From positions 226,241,331-226,305,330 of the forward strand of contig CM077034.1 of the NCBI GenBank assembly GCA_039090855.1: a stretch of DNA of 64,000 nt, read 5' to 3'. Shown here in pieces: positions 52,152 to 63,605 of this stretch. The notes beneath the pieces are model-generated. The model was not told the origin of the DNA. It did no database searches and saw only the letters and a list, made by a program, of their open reading frames with translations. The stretch comes from Macrothele yani. Taxonomy: Eukaryota; Arthropoda; Arachnida; Araneae; Macrothelidae. A program made the translations under genes and the position numbers. Position 1 is the first letter of the stretch, and each line of letters begins with the position of its first letter.

Positions 52152-55100
52152 CAGTGGCGGCTCGTGGTGTAAAATGCTGGTGAGGCGAACGGTCTTGATG
52201 TAAATGTAAAACAGTAAAACATATGTTATTGAAAAATATATAAATTCGTATAACGTTATACGAATATATATATATATATATCAGTGGCGTAGCAGGGGGT
52301 CGTGGTTTGCACCCCCTTATTAGGCGAGACAGCTTTTTCTAAGTACGTTTTATAGATAATTTCCCTATTTAAATTCTTTGATTTTTATATAACTCGGAAA
52401 GCAATATAATTTCTTGATAATAGAAGAGAAAGTAAAGCAAAGCGGCCAAAGAAGTTGCTTTATTAAATTTTTATTAAAACAACTATAATTTATTGCATTT
52501 TCTTCATTTTATTAAATTAGCTTCATTTTGTATTAATATTCAAGATGTGCGTACGTACCAATAGGAAAATATTTGTTGAAGCGCCCCCCAAATTGTTATA
52601 TGCACTTATGCACAGTTATACAGCAGAAGCGCAGAAACCCCCCTTCAAAAAGTTTCATGTCAAAGGCAGTATCCCCATTAGATATCTTTGAAGTCCTGGG
52701 TTCGAGTCGGCTGAATCATTAAAATCCGCTGAGATTCGAATTTAGCCCTTATATACAAATATTATTCAACAGTAATGGAATAAAATTATAGAAATATATG
52801 AAACACGGCGTGGGAGTCTTTCTTCACGAAAAAATCCAAAAATTTTAGAGAAAAAATGTACATATACCTCTCTATATATGTGTGTGTGTGTAATATACGC
52901 TACTTTTGCAACAATATTTTTATGAAGACAATTATTCGATAATTTTACAACAAAGAAAGAAATATTTCACCAGTATTCTTTTATGTAATACACTTGAGCG
53001 AAAATACGCAATTTGCGCGGTTTCTTTAGCTAGTCAATGCGTCACTCACATCCCAACGCCAATCGGAGATCCACTTCTTAAAAAATTCAAAGTAAATCAT
53101 TTGAATATAATTTTTTTCTCACGAAGTGTTTCTTGAGCTTGAATAAAAGTCACAGTTCGATTGGCATATTAGTGAAGGTGCATTTAGCACGGGTCACAAA
53201 CTGAAGTCCAGGCTCGTGATAACTATGTACAGGAGAAGTCAAGCTAAGGAAGTACATTTCTATATAAAAAAGTATAAAATAATTTAAACCTGGAATTAAA
53301 AACAGAGGAATACGAAATTAATTTGCTTTGGGCTCGAACAGAATGCTTTCAGTTTATTTTTTATAAATAAGTTCAATTCTGCGATCCTTTTTGGCTGCAA
53401 ATTTGTCTATGATCAGATCATAAAATGGTTGAGTAGACATTAGATGGTTCAGCAATTCTTTCTCGATTGAAATTTTAGCGAGTGAAGACAAACGATCTTG
53501 TGCCGTTGTATTACGGAGGTAAGTCTTAATTCTCTTCAAACAAGAAAAAATTCCTTTCAGCAGAAGAACTTGTTGACGCCAGTGTCAATACAAGAGAAAA
53601 TCATTTGTAGGCTTCTGGTAACACATCTTTCAGCTCGTTTTCTTTCATTGTTTTCAAGGTTTTCTGAAAACTGAGTTCCCTGAAGTTGTGATCATTATAT
53701 AAAAAATCTAATTCGTTTTTTAGTCGTTGTGTGTCTGTAAAAATGTTTGGATAAATTTTTTTGAGTGTTAAGGGCACTGGATGGAAATGACTCTGAATAA
53801 CTATGGTATTTTGAGCTGTCAACTAGCTGCAGAAACTCGAGCTTTCCCATATCTTCAAATCTGGTATTTATTTGGACTTTTATATATTCATGAATACACT
53901 CCATTAAATCATTCTGTATCGTTTTAGATTGTCCAGAAAAGAAGCTTCGTATTTCTTCAAAATGTGCTTTTAATTCTCGGATGCTCCTACGAAGTAACAT
54001 TTGGAACATTTCCTTGAAATTGCCTTTATTTAATGAGGAAATAGTTTCATCATGTCCTCGAAAAGGCAGTTCTTGCTTGCTTAGAACGACAACTAAATCG
54101 ATTATATGTTCCATAAAAAGCCTATTTAGTCTGACCTTTTCATTAAACTTGACTTCACGAAGAGCAGCAATTTTCTTTGAGCATATCAGAAATAGTGTTT
54201 GTTTTTTTCCATTCGTTTTAGACCTACGTGGTTAGTTCTATGCTCTTTAGAGCTTTCGTGCAATTTTGCACTACGAGAAAAGTTTTTTAGATCAAAATAA
54301 CCCGTTGTATTCCACACATTTTTCTTATTGCTCAAAAGTAAACATGGCCAGCAAAAGAGAGTTTGCTTGTAATAGCACCAGAAAGCCAGGGAAAAATCTC
54401 GTACTATGATTTATTGAAAGACCTAAAAAACGATTTGCCGCACTTCTTATCTTTAGATATTGAACTTATTATAGGTGTCGGTCTTCCAGATATGAGAACA
54501 TCCTTGTTATCATAATCTTTCCAGTGTTTAAAAGGAATTTCTTCCAGAACACAAATCACGTCGTTTGTTGGGCCATTCATATTTTCCAACAAAAATCAAA
54601 ATATGCTGTTTAGTAACAATAACAAAATAAAAAAAGAAAAACTCAACATTACTATGAACTAGCAAACACCCGCAGAAGAGAGGATTGAAAACACACTACA
54701 AAAAGTTAGATTCAAATACACTCTGACGAATAGTTAAAGCTACGTAGAAATCTTCGTACTCCAAAGCTTATAGAGGCGAACGGCGTCATCGCCTGTGAAA
54801 CCACTTTTCACAAGGGTCATCTGCTCATTTTCCCGCGCCCATTGGATACACAATCCTTGGGTTCTCCAATAACAGCGGAGATGCGATTCCAGTTTAAGCG
54901 AAATGGAGGGTCGCCTCAGAAATTTCCTTTCTCTTACTGGAAGTCCGGCACCTCTTTAGGTAGACCTCGGACCGTGGGGGTGGGGGGGTTCAGTCTGTAG
55001 GGCTCTTCTCTGATCCCCAGTTCCCAAAACCGACTTCTCATCGAGACGATTCAGCCGGTCGCCTCTCAGCGCTTAAAACATGCAGCTAGCTGCTTTCCAA

Positions 55101-55299
55101 AAATAATGATTCATTCCTCTCCTCGAAAGCCTTTCTTTAACCTAATTCATGAATCACAATGTGAATTTCAGTGTTTCATTTATCCTGCAAAGTTCTTATA
55201 CCTTTGTTACGGACAGAAGGTTTTTTTTTTTTTTCTTTCACTTTGCGGAATTTCAGGTGAGGCGGCGCCTCACTTGCCTCATCTGACGGGCCGCCACTG
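52152..55299 (-). mobile_element. hAT transposon (CAGTGGCGGC ends, 8-bp target duplication)
   Basis: Left end CAGTGGCGGCTCGTGG and right end, reversed, CAGTGGCGGCCCGTCAG. Perfect 8-bp target duplication CTTTACCC at 52144-52151 and 55300-55307. At 3.1 kb it is near full length for a hAT. It carries a broken transposase on the minus strand. A second terminus-like CAGTGGCGTAGCAGGGGG at 52282 may be another insertion. Confidence 0.9.
53354..54592 (-). pseudogene. hAT transposase, ZMYM1/TTF-zinc-finger type (broken)
   Basis: Minus strand: IPFKHWKDYDNKDV, then a TTF-type zinc-finger remnant (GYFDLKNF, KLHESSKEHRTNH), VVVLSKQELPFRGHDETISS with NKGNFKEM (a hallmark of this hAT group), ECIHEYIKVQINTRFEDMGK, a large deletion of the catalytic middle, then FTDTQRLKNELDFLYND and the C-terminal dimerisation segment SSAERNFSCLKRIKTYLRNT. 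Several frameshifts (near 53820, 53560 and 54130). Related sequences are often annotated ZMYM1-like or 52-kDa-repressor-like. Confidence 0.8.
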
Positions 55300-55307
55300 C
55301 TTTACCC

Positions 55308-56585
55308 CCCCCCTTTATTCCTTCAGATGACAATTTAGCAATCATGCTAAAAGAACTTTCAACCTGAAGACCATGAATGCACAAAATCAAAGCTTTCACT
55401 ACTTTAAACAAATGGTGTAACTTACAGAATATGAATACTTTCGAACACTATGTGTCGATTCTTACAAATTTTCAAACTTCAGTCACTGCCGTTTTTGGAA
55501 AATTCCCCTACCTTATGAAAGAGCAAACATTTAAAAAAAAAAAAAAACATTACAAAGAGAAATCTTCACTTTGACTGACTTACGTTTTCAGAAACTTTTT
55601 CCTTTATTTTTAAGCTGAAATGCAGGATTTTTTTGGAATAAAACCATATGTAAGAACAATACTGGGCAGAAAAAACACCAAAAAAAAAAAAAAAACGATT
55701 ACAGGAGAAATCGTCAGTCCATCTAACTTCCATTTTTGAAAATTTCGAAAAACAGATTAAAAAAAAAGACTTAAACAACACATATCTAACTGGCAAAAAA
55801 AAAAAAAAAAGAAGCCAAAACAGCTTTAGTGCAAATTCTGCATTGAAAACCAGGCTTTCCCAAAATTCGATGAAATAAAAATGCTAAAAAAGAATAAAAA
55901 ATCTGAAAGGCATATGAGAAGGGAAGAAGCAGTCTTAATCTATAAAAATAAAGCAAGGGTATGTAACCAGAACGACCCCAGCACATTATCTGGCCTGTGG
56001 AAAGAACTAATAAGACAAGAAAAACAACAACAAAAGAAAAACCGACAAAAAACCCCAAGAAAACCGGGATAAAAAAAAAATAAGTTATCTTAACGAAACA
56101 TAGATGGCGCCAGCCGGGCTTGATAACGAAATATATCCAAGAAAGTATATCCGACGAATGGCAACAAGGAGTATCGGACTCCGTTTGCGCGATGTTAAAA
56201 CCACGAACATCAGTGGTAAAGTCGCCACGCTCCTGAGGATGCCCAGAGAATGGGTGAAAATTTTCGAGAACAAAGAACGGTAAAAATTGATGTGATTGAA
56301 CCTTAAAGCGAAGATCCAACGAGAATGCCAGCGGAAAGTGTGTTGAAGGAAAGCTACTCATGTCGGACAACGGACTTTAGGACAATGGCATCAACAAAGA
56401 CCGGAAAGCATGTGTATGAAATGTCTTGTCGCTAGCAAGGAATGCCAAGGTAAGCATTATCTGCAAGCATATTGTACAAATTAGAATTTATGCAATTTAA
56501 AGGGCAGTTCTACTGGTCAAATCAGTTTTCAATATCAGGAACACTGAGCATCTCTCGGTTAACGGGGGGATGAGGGAACAAAAAA
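55308..56585. other. No gene recognised; R1 pieces and A-rich tracts
   Basis: R1-like motifs (about 55600-55760), several poly-A tracts (about 55537, 55680, 55798 and 56070). A minus-strand frame of 194 codons at 55786-56370 is hydrophobic and Phe-rich, mirrors an A-rich plus strand and has no domain, so I do not call it a gene. Confidence 0.5.
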
Positions 56586-56752
56586 ATTTAATTACTAATC
56601 TAAAACAACTATTATGGGAATTTTACTAGGACATTTTTTCATTTAAATTGAAAATTTCTTCTTCAGGCTGTCTTGTTGTCACTTATTCCTGTCACTATCG
56701 CGGTTACGGTTAACCTTGATGGTTTAGGTTATTTTTCAACAAATCCTGCCAG

Positions 56753-57643
56753 ATGTCAGGCAGGGAAAAATCCTTTGCAGTCATTGATGATGGAATTTTG
56801 ATTCTTCTCAATCTCTATTCCTTCTTTCGGCTTTCTTTTTTGAAAATTGCTTTGGAAACTGATGACTTTAATAAGGGAATTCTAATCCATGCTGTGACCA
56901 GAACAACTACTTTCAATTTGGGAGAACTACTACTTTCAATTTGGGAAAACAACTACTTTCAATTTGGGAAAACATTTTTTATTCAAAAATCGGGGCTAGC
57001 TATGTGCTCGCCACTCTCTCCACTCTTAGCTAACTATTATGTGGGAAAACTAGAAGAAAAGATACTAGTACAACCTACATACTTCTGCTTATATAGCAGA
57101 TACATGGATGACATCTTATTTATAATAGATAGCACAGAAATTGTTCCAGAAAGAATTCTAGACTCATTCAATGAATTAGACGATTCCCTTAAGTTCACTA
57201 TTGAACTTCAAAAAGAAAGAAGAATTAACTTCTTAGATATTACTATCTATTATGAAGATGAGAAATTCCTCACTAGTTGGTATAAAAAACCAATGAATAC
57301 TAATAGACTACTGGATTTCAATTCCTATCATCCAGTTTCTATTAAGAAAAATGTAGCAAGTCAGTTTTTAGAAAAAATTAATAATACAGTTTCTACAGCA
57401 GATAAAAAAGCCCATAAAAAAGAACTTAAAGTCATACTTGCAGAAAATAACTATCCTAAAGAAGAAATTGAGAAGTTTCTGAATTTTAACGGTACGAAGA
57501 ACCCGCAAAAGCAACAAGTAAAATTCACTAGAAAAATTTATCACAAAGGTTTATTTGAGTCTTTAAAGAGAATTAGTAAGAAGTACAATATTAGGCTAGC
57601 TCCAAGTTTAGAGAACAAAGTTAAAAAATTTTCCCTAAAATAG
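56753..57643 (+). CDS. Penelope-like reverse transcriptase, 5'-truncated
   Basis: An open frame of 296 codons. About the first 45 residues come from the inverted arm and are not RT. A 23-bp micro-repeat follows (three times TACTTTCAATTTGGGA-like, 56908-56970). Real RT starts near NYFQFGKTFFIQKSGLAMCS, then PLSPLLANYYVGKLEE, the catalytic box YSRYMDDILFII (YMDD), and RRINFLDITIYYED with KKPMNTNRLLDFNSYHP, followed by a basic linker. Penelope RTs resemble telomerase RT. Motif A and everything before it are absent, so it is not functional. Confidence 0.85.
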   Translation: MSGREKSFAVIDDGILILLNLYSFFRLSFLKIALETDDFNKGILIHAVTRTTTFNLGELLLSIWENNYFQFGKTFFIQKSGLAMCSPLSPLLANYYVGKLEEKILVQPTYFCLYSRYMDDILFIIDSTEIVPERILDSFNELDDSLKFTIELQKERRINFLDITIYYEDEKFLTSWYKKPMNTNRLLDFNSYHPVSIKKNVASQFLEKINNTVSTADKKAHKKELKVILAENNYPKEEIEKFLNFNGTKNPQKQQVKFTRKIYHKGLFESLKRISKKYNIRLAPSLENKVKKFSLK

Positions 57644-57669
57644 TTCAAAGAGAAGAAGATATTTTAAAA

Positions 57670-57897
57670 ATGCAAGGAGTAGTCTATGAAGTAAATTGTA
57701 GTTGTGGACTATCTTACATAGGTGAAACAGGTCGCAGACTAGAAACTCGTGTAGCAGCTATAAAAAATTGCTCCAACAAGACTGGATTAGATAGGCATGT
57801 TAAAGAAACTGGGCACAGCATGGATTTGAATTCCCTTAAAGTCATCAGTTTCCAAAGCAATTTTCAAAAAAAAAAAAAAAGCTGGAAGAAGGAATAG
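57670..57897 (+). CDS. Penelope-like GIY-YIG endonuclease domain
   Basis: Begins 27 bp after the RT stop, in another frame: GVVYEVNCSCGLSYIGETGR, then RLETRVAAIKN and a conserved HVKETGHSMD. These are GIY-YIG motifs (VYEV, YIGETGR) with the Cys cluster (CSC) upstream, as in Penelope-like elements. An intervening frameshift (IVQREEDILKMQG reads in the gap) separates it from the RT; an intact element would make one protein. The domain is cut at an A-run at about 57868. Confidence 0.85.
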   Translation: MQGVVYEVNCSCGLSYIGETGRRLETRVAAIKNCSNKTGLDRHVKETGHSMDLNSLKVISFQSNFQKKKKSWKKE

Positions 57898-58222
57898 AGA
57901 TTGAGAAAAATCAAAATTCCATCATCAATTACTGCAAAGGATTTTTCCTGCCTAACATCTGGCAGGATTTGTTGAAAAATAACCTAAACCGTCAAGGTTA
58001 ACCGTAACCGCGATAGTGACAAGAATAAGTGACAACAACAAGACAGCCTGAAGAAGAAGAGTTTTCTACGAAAATTTGCAATTTAAATGAAAAAATTTCC
58101 TAGTAAAATTCCCATAATAGTTGTTTTAGATTAGTAATTAAATTAAGAAACTAGGAAGCCATTTCTCAACATGAGCTTCATTCAAAAAAAAAAAAAAAAA
58201 AAAAAAATTTTATTTTGTTTTG

Positions 58223-58640
58223 TTATTTCCAAGTGTTGTATAATCCCATACTATTAAAGGAGCAATTCTTGTATATTTGTATCCACAGTCGTTCTTTGGT
58301 TTCGTTGGCTAGTCGTTCAGTTGCACGTTGTCGCAAGTGTTCCAGTGGCTGAACAAGTTCATACGCGATTTTGGTTGCGATTCGCTGTAACGAACCGCTT
58401 CGTACTTCTTCCAAGCGCTGGTTACGTTCTTCGGGATGATTCCGCTGCGCTGTCTTTTTACTCGCCGCACTTGATAGAGGTTATCTTCCCATATAGATTC
58501 ATTGAGGATTATAATAACGTCGGACATGATATTTTCATGCTCCTCGCCTTAGCTGCTCGGAATGGTCTTTTTGTAGGCTCATCTTACACTTCTAACAAAG
58601 GGACTCTGTTCTTGTGTGAGACTCGTGGCTGACTGAACGT
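58223..58640 (-). other. Unidentified ORF-like stretch
   Basis: Two overlapping minus-strand frames have protein-like composition: MSDVIIILNESIWEDNLYQV then RRVKRQRSGIIPKN, and EEVRSGSLQRIATKIAYELV then RLANETKERLWIQIYKN. The stretch is GC-richer than the surroundings. It may be a broken element gene with a frameshift near 58440. I recognise no family. A CACCCTGTA at 58787 may mark a mariner-type right end downstream. Confidence 0.25.
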
Positions 58641-58852
58641 TACTGCTTGCCAGCGCCCTCACGTGGCGCAGCTCATTCCCCAAGGTCACACACAACAGCC
58701 ACAAGCAGCAATACTCGGATATATTTTATGGTTTTACAATAGATATGTTTTAAAAATAGAGTTTGGGGACTTTTGAATCACCCTGTAGATAAGGGAAATA
58801 TACTGGATATTTCTACTAGTGCCAAAATGTTTTTACCATGTTTGTATTTTTC

Positions 58853-60247
58853 AAGAAACATCCATTTTTAGAAAGCAGTTGTTCCTTTTTGTATGTGTCT
58901 AAAATATTCCACACGAGCAATGCAGTCGTGCTTTACAGTTCACACTAAAACATTCAAAATTTTTCCACTAGCAACTTTTGATAGAACCACTTTTATCACT
59001 AGCAAAATGCATTTGCTTGCTACTAACTACCGGTCGAAATAGAGCCCTGATACCCAACCAGCAGCAGAAGCAGAGTTCGCCAAAATGCGTAATTACGCGT
59101 CTAGGACACGTCGAAAAGTGTGTTTACGCATTGAAATTTTGCCAACGCGTAAAAATACGAATCGAGAATTTTAAGCTGAAAAATTTCTATTTTCAACTCT
59201 TTATTCGAATTTTGTACTTCAATCTCATCATCAGCGGTATCCTTTGTTACCTCAGGCCAGATCTCACGTTGTAGACTACCATACCTGGCCGTGGTTTTCT
59301 TGGAATTTCAAGGGATTACTTTCCATGCGCTTGTATGAAGAAACATCCATTTTTAGAAAGCAGTTGTTCCTTTTTGTATGTGTCTAAAATATTCCACACG
59401 AGCAATGCAGTCGTGCTTTACAGTTCACACTAAAACATTCAAAATTTTTCCACTAGCAACTTTTGCTAGAACCACTTTTATCACTAGCAAAATGCATTTG
59501 CTTGCTACTAACTACCGGTCGAAATAGAGCCCTGATACCCAACCAGCAGCAGAAGCAGAGTTCGCCAAAATGCGTAATTACGCGTCTAGGACACGTCGAA
59601 AACTGTGTTTACGCATTGAAATTTTGCCAACGCGTAAAAATACGAATCGAGAATTTTAAGCTGAAAAATTTCTATTTTCAACTCTTTATTCGAATTTTGT
59701 ACTTCAATCTCATCATCAGCGGTATCCTTTGTTACCTCAGGCCAGATCTCACGTTGTAGACTACCATACCTGGCCGTGGTTTTCTTGGAATTTCAAGGGA
59801 TTACTTTCCATGCGCTTGTATGAAGAAACATCCATTTTTAGAAAGCAGTTGTTCCTTTTTGTATGTGTCTAAAATATTCCACACGAGCAATGCAGTCGTG
59901 CTTTACAGTTCACACTAAAACATTCAAAATTTTTCCACTAGCAACTTTTGCTAGAACCACTTTTATCACTAGCAAAATGCATTTGCTTGCTACTAACTAC
60001 CGGTCGAAATAGAGCCCTGATACCCAACCAGCAGCAGAAGCAGAGTTCGCCAAAATGCGTAATTACGCGTCTAGGACACGTCGAAAAGTGTGTTTACGCA
60101 TTGAAATTTTGCCAACGCGTAAAAATACGAATCGAGAATTTTAAGCTGAAAAATTTCTATTTTCAACTCTTTATTCGAATTTTGTATTTCAAACTCATCA
60201 TCAGCGGTATCCTTTGTTACCTCAGGCCAGATCTCACATTGTAGACA
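58853..60247. repeat. 485-bp tandem repeat, nearly three copies
   Basis: Units begin at 58853, 59338 and 59823 with AAACATCCATTTTTAGAAAG and differ at only a few positions. Each contains an ACTAGCAA-rich block, GTCGAAATAGAGCCCTG (like a CAGGGCTC-type transposon end) and a 98-codon frame that repeats with the unit. The frame is not supported as a gene. The third copy is truncated after CACATTGTAGACAA. Confidence 0.92.
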
Positions 60248-61263
60248 ACCGGAGCCTGACCCGCCATCCAGCCAGTCAGGGAGACATCGTTCTTACCTTG
60301 ACGTCATCGGCTCATCGGGAGTGCAATCGCATCGCAAAACTCCTGTCATTGCTGCTACAGGCTCATGCTTGATCAGATGAGTGAAGTACGATTTTGCAAA
60401 TTGCCTTGCTTGTGGTCGTGGAGTCGCGATTTGTACTTTGTCATGACGGATGGTACGTGGTCATGATTTGTAGAGATTGAAACAGCTTTATCAGAAACAA
60501 ACGATGTGTCAAAACAGCGTACTTTTAAGTTTTTTTTTGTTTTTTTTCCCCCGGCTAGACTCATTCCAATGGTGTAGAAAAGAAAAAACGCGGAGGAAGG
60601 AAACAATGAAATCTGCAAAAAACTAGTGGTGGAAATACGAAAGCAGCCAACGAACATGGACACTTCATTAGAAAATTAAGAATGCGTTGTGTTACATCGA
60701 CGTCAAAGTTGGAAATTCATTCTTTGTTCTTTACTAAAATGGTACAAAGAATTTCCAGGGATTACTTTCCATGCGGTTGTACTGTTTACGTTATGTATTA
60801 TATATATATATATTTTTTAACTAAAAAAGAAGCAAAACGTCCAAATGCATTCAGTAGTAGTGAATTATATGGAAAAAAAAACAAGTTTTTTTTTAATTTT
60901 CCGGTGTTTTCGTACCTTTTTTTTTTTTTTTTTATTTCACTTGTCAATTTTTCGAAAATACTCCTCACTTTTAAAAATTACCCCTAAATTTTTCCAAAGG
61001 AGTAAAAAATACTCCCTCAAATTATTTTTTCGGCAAACTCTGAGCAGAAGTTGTATGCACTATATTCTAACTTCTGCCTTTCACATGGGCAATTAGGAAA
61101 GAAGAATAAATATTTTTTAAGCACTTTGGGGAATTTCTGGCAAAAATTAAGGACTTTTAAGCACCCTAAAAAAAATTAAGCACTTTTTTTTCAAGGATTT
61201 ATAAGGACTGTGAGAACCCTGTGGAACCATAGGTAGTTTTGCTCCAAATGTTGTATATGGTCA
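60248..61263. other. No gene recognised
   Basis: Mixed DNA with T/A runs. GATTACTTTCCATGCGGTTG (near 60757) is a stray copy of the 485-bp repeat junction. AAGCACTTTTTTTTCAAGG and GAGAACCCTG (61207-61221) look like the right end of a CAGGGTTCTC-type element. The minus-strand frame at 60373-60663 has no recognisable domain. Confidence 0.45.
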
Positions 61264-61765
61264 GTTACGGGCAGGGGTGCAGAATATGTCCGAACGCGCG
61301 AACGAACGAGGTTTGGGAAAAATTAAGGCAGCTCTGGAGAAACTTTTCCCCGGGGATAAAATAATAATAATAACAACAATTACAGAACGGAAAATTGACT
61401 TAACAACAACAAATATAATGCGAACGTCCAGTTCTATACCCTTTTTAATGAAGTCTTCATTTCTTGGAATGGACCTCCTCCTTCACAACTTTTAAAATAA
61501 TCCTTGGACAGGCATTTCCATGGTGGAAGATACAATTTCACACGGTTTTCTTCAGCATCTCGTCTCAAGGTCAAAGGTGATTGACAGCCTTTACAAAGAG
61601 ATGGGAAGGCTGCCATTTCTTGGGGACCACTGATGTCACCCATCAATGTAAGATTGTTTTTATTTATTCATTGAAACAAAGAATATGTTTTTTTTTGTTG
61701 TTTTTTTTTTTCAATTTTTTAAGTAATAGGCTTTAGGGATAGTTCTTAATCGTCAACGTATACAG

Positions 61766-62110
61766 TAGTGGCCGAAATTGTGGAAACCTTTTGGAAATAG
61801 TGTATTTTTGAGGTTTGATGGCTCATAACACCCTTTATTTTGGAGTAATATCATAAAACTATATATCCATGGAAAGATAATTTCATCAAGAATGTAATGC
61901 AATAACCTTTATGCAGGATTTTCTATTAAAACAGTAGTTATAATGAAGAAAAGTGAAACACATAGCAAAAATGAGACATACAAAAATTCTCACCATGTCA
62001 GTTAAAACTTAGTTGGTTACCTTTAGCGTTAAGTACGGCATTTACGACGCTTTCCCATGGAGTGAACCAAGTTTTTTAGTTGTGCAGCTGTTATAATATG
62101 AAACCAAGAT
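61766..62110 (-). mobile_element. Tc1-type transposon remnant
   Basis: CAGTAGTGGCCGAAATTGTG at the left edge is a Tc1-type terminus. On the minus strand the segment WFTPWESVVNAVLNAKGNQL reads as a transposase C-terminus. The rest of the element is missing on the right. Confidence 0.55.
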
Positions 62111-62195
62111 TGAATTATTGCTTCTATTAATTAGATTTTATTGCTGGGTTGCTTCCATTAAAATAGCGTTTGTTGGAAAAAAAAAAAAAAAAAAG

Positions 62196-63030
62196 AATTA
62201 TACGCGTACAAAATTGATACATAGCGAGCCCTCCAGATGCAACATATGAGCATACAATTAAGAAATCTTTAGAAACACTTACAACATGGGTCAACAAAAA
62301 CCGAGGGTGCAAGTTGGATAGTAAAGTTCTTTTTTCACCAGTTGAAAATTATGAAAAACTACCTTTTAAACGCAGCTTTTTTAAAAAAGTACTTGATTCT
62401 TCTGAAGAAAAACCAAACTTTATCATTCAGGATAACGCAGTAATAAAAGAAACATTTACTAACCCTGAAGTGTATGGCCATATCCTGCCGCCCCGGTGGC
62501 GCAGTGGTCTAAGCGACGGCCTCTGATCATTCGTCCGAACGGGGTCCGGGTTCGAATCCCGGTGAGGCATGGATGTTGTGTTTGTCTTACGACACTGGCT
62601 CTCTCCCTTCCCTGGAACCAGTGACCCTAAATTAGGGACGGGCGACTGCTTATAGCCCATTCAGTTGCTCACGGTGGTCGTTAAACCTCCAATCCAAAAA
62701 AAAAAAAAAAAAAAAATGGCCATATCCCTGATATAATTTACGTACTCGAAAACTGTTTAAAAATCTGTAGTGAAGCTGTTTGGGAATCAGTTGGATCTGT
62801 AATTGGCAACCACATACACAATCGGAACATCCAGTTCAACAGCCTTTTTAATGAAGTCTTCATTTCTTGGAATGGACCTCCTCCTTCACAACTTTTAAAA
62901 GAATCCTTGGACAGGCATTTCCATGGTGGAAGATACCATTTCACACGGTTTTCTTCAGCATCTCGTCTCAAGGTCAAAGGTGATTGACAGCCTTTACAAA
63001 GAGACGGGAAGGCAGCCATTTCTTGGGGAC
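62196..63030 (+). pseudogene. hAT-type transposase C-terminal fragment
   Basis: Plus strand: LETLTTWVNKNRGCKLDSKV, FKRSFFKKVLDSSEE, VIKETFTNPEVYGHI (then the SINE), continuing LENCLKICSEAVWESVGSVI, then FNEVFISWNGPPPSQLLKES and YHFTRFSSASRLKVKG and a stop. The pattern resembles the C-terminus of hAT-derived KIAA1586/ZNF862-like proteins (recollection of the family, not a search). The N-terminal BED finger and catalytic Asps are absent. Confidence 0.55.
62486..62715 (+). mobile_element. tRNA-derived SINE, full length, poly-A tail, 12-bp target duplication
   Basis: The clearest copy: GCCGCCCCGGTGGCGCAGTG (A box), CCGGGTTCGAATCCCGG (B box and T arm), body, GTTAAACCTCCAATCC and about 20 A. Perfect direct repeat ATGGCCATATCC at 62474-62485 and 62716-62727. 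It inserted into the hAT transposase frame. Confidence 0.97.
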
Positions 63031-63469
63031 CACTGATGTCACCCATCAATGTAAGATTGTTTTTTATTTATTCATTGGAATAAATATTAGTTGGGTTTTT
63101 TTTTTTTTCAATTTTTTAACTAATAGGCTTTATGGATAATTCTTAATCATCAACATATACTCTAATAATCACTTAAACTCCTACAAAAAATCCGTTGCAG
63201 TGTTGGGGGGAAATTTCGGATTAAAAAAATTGTTTTCTGGGGAAATATTGAGCCCTGAAAATTTTCTGCACCCCTGGTTACGGGATGCATGCCTCTGACG
63301 CAACTAGCCCCAGTGTTTAGTATGAAAAGGCAAAAACTTAAGTGAAAGGAATATGGCAGAATCACTAAATTTCTCAAGTACCAATTTCATTATCATCTTG
63401 AAACTTCAGATACATGCTTTTTTGTGTATGGAACATTTTGAATACAGACCCTTAAAAAAATTTTTTTTT

Positions 63470-63605
63470 TCTTTGATTGAAGGTTTAACGACCACTGTGA
63501 GCAACTCAATGGGCTATAAAGTAGTCGCCCGTCCTTAATTTAGGGTCACTGGTTCCAGGGAAGGGAGTGAGCCAGTGCCGTAGGACAAAACACAACATCC
63601 ATGCC
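63470..63605 (-). mobile_element. SINE body, head missing
   Basis: SINE body (GATTGAAGGTTTAACGACC to ACAACATCCATGCC on plus) cut exactly where the next element's CAGGGCAAGATTTC begins at 63606. Confidence 0.85.

Larger units (their letters stand above)
56586..58144 (+). mobile_element. Penelope-like retroelement between inverted arms
   Basis: RT and GIY-YIG coding sequence lies between arms of about 300 bp that are inverted copies (56586-56890 and 57825-58144; for example AACCTTGATGGTTTAGGTT returns inverted near 57985). The arms include the 3' part of the element (GACAGCCTGAAGAAGAAG). Penelope-like elements are known for such partial inverted arrangements. The 5' half of the RT is missing. 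Confidence 0.8.
61272..63276 (+). mobile_element. hAT-type transposon (CAGGGGTGCAGAA ends, 8-bp target duplication)
   Basis: Ends CAGGGGTGCAGAA and its complement, with a perfect 8-bp duplication GTTACGGG at 61264-61271 and 63277-63284. The interior has a duplicated transposase 3' end (about 61423-61755 and 62815-63155), a Tc1 remnant and a SINE. The transposase is only a C-terminal fragment. Confidence 0.9.

Noticed and set aside
55786..56370. 194-codon membrane-like protein on the minus strand
   Set aside because: Phe/Leu-rich translation of an A-rich opposite strand; no domain, no start context, poly-A runs at its end.
58223..58640. Complete host gene
   Set aside because: Two overlapping frames, neither complete nor recognisable; listed only as an unidentified stretch.
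58978..60244. Three 98-codon genes in tandem
   Set aside because: They are the same frame in three copies of a 485-bp DNA repeat that also contains a transposon end.
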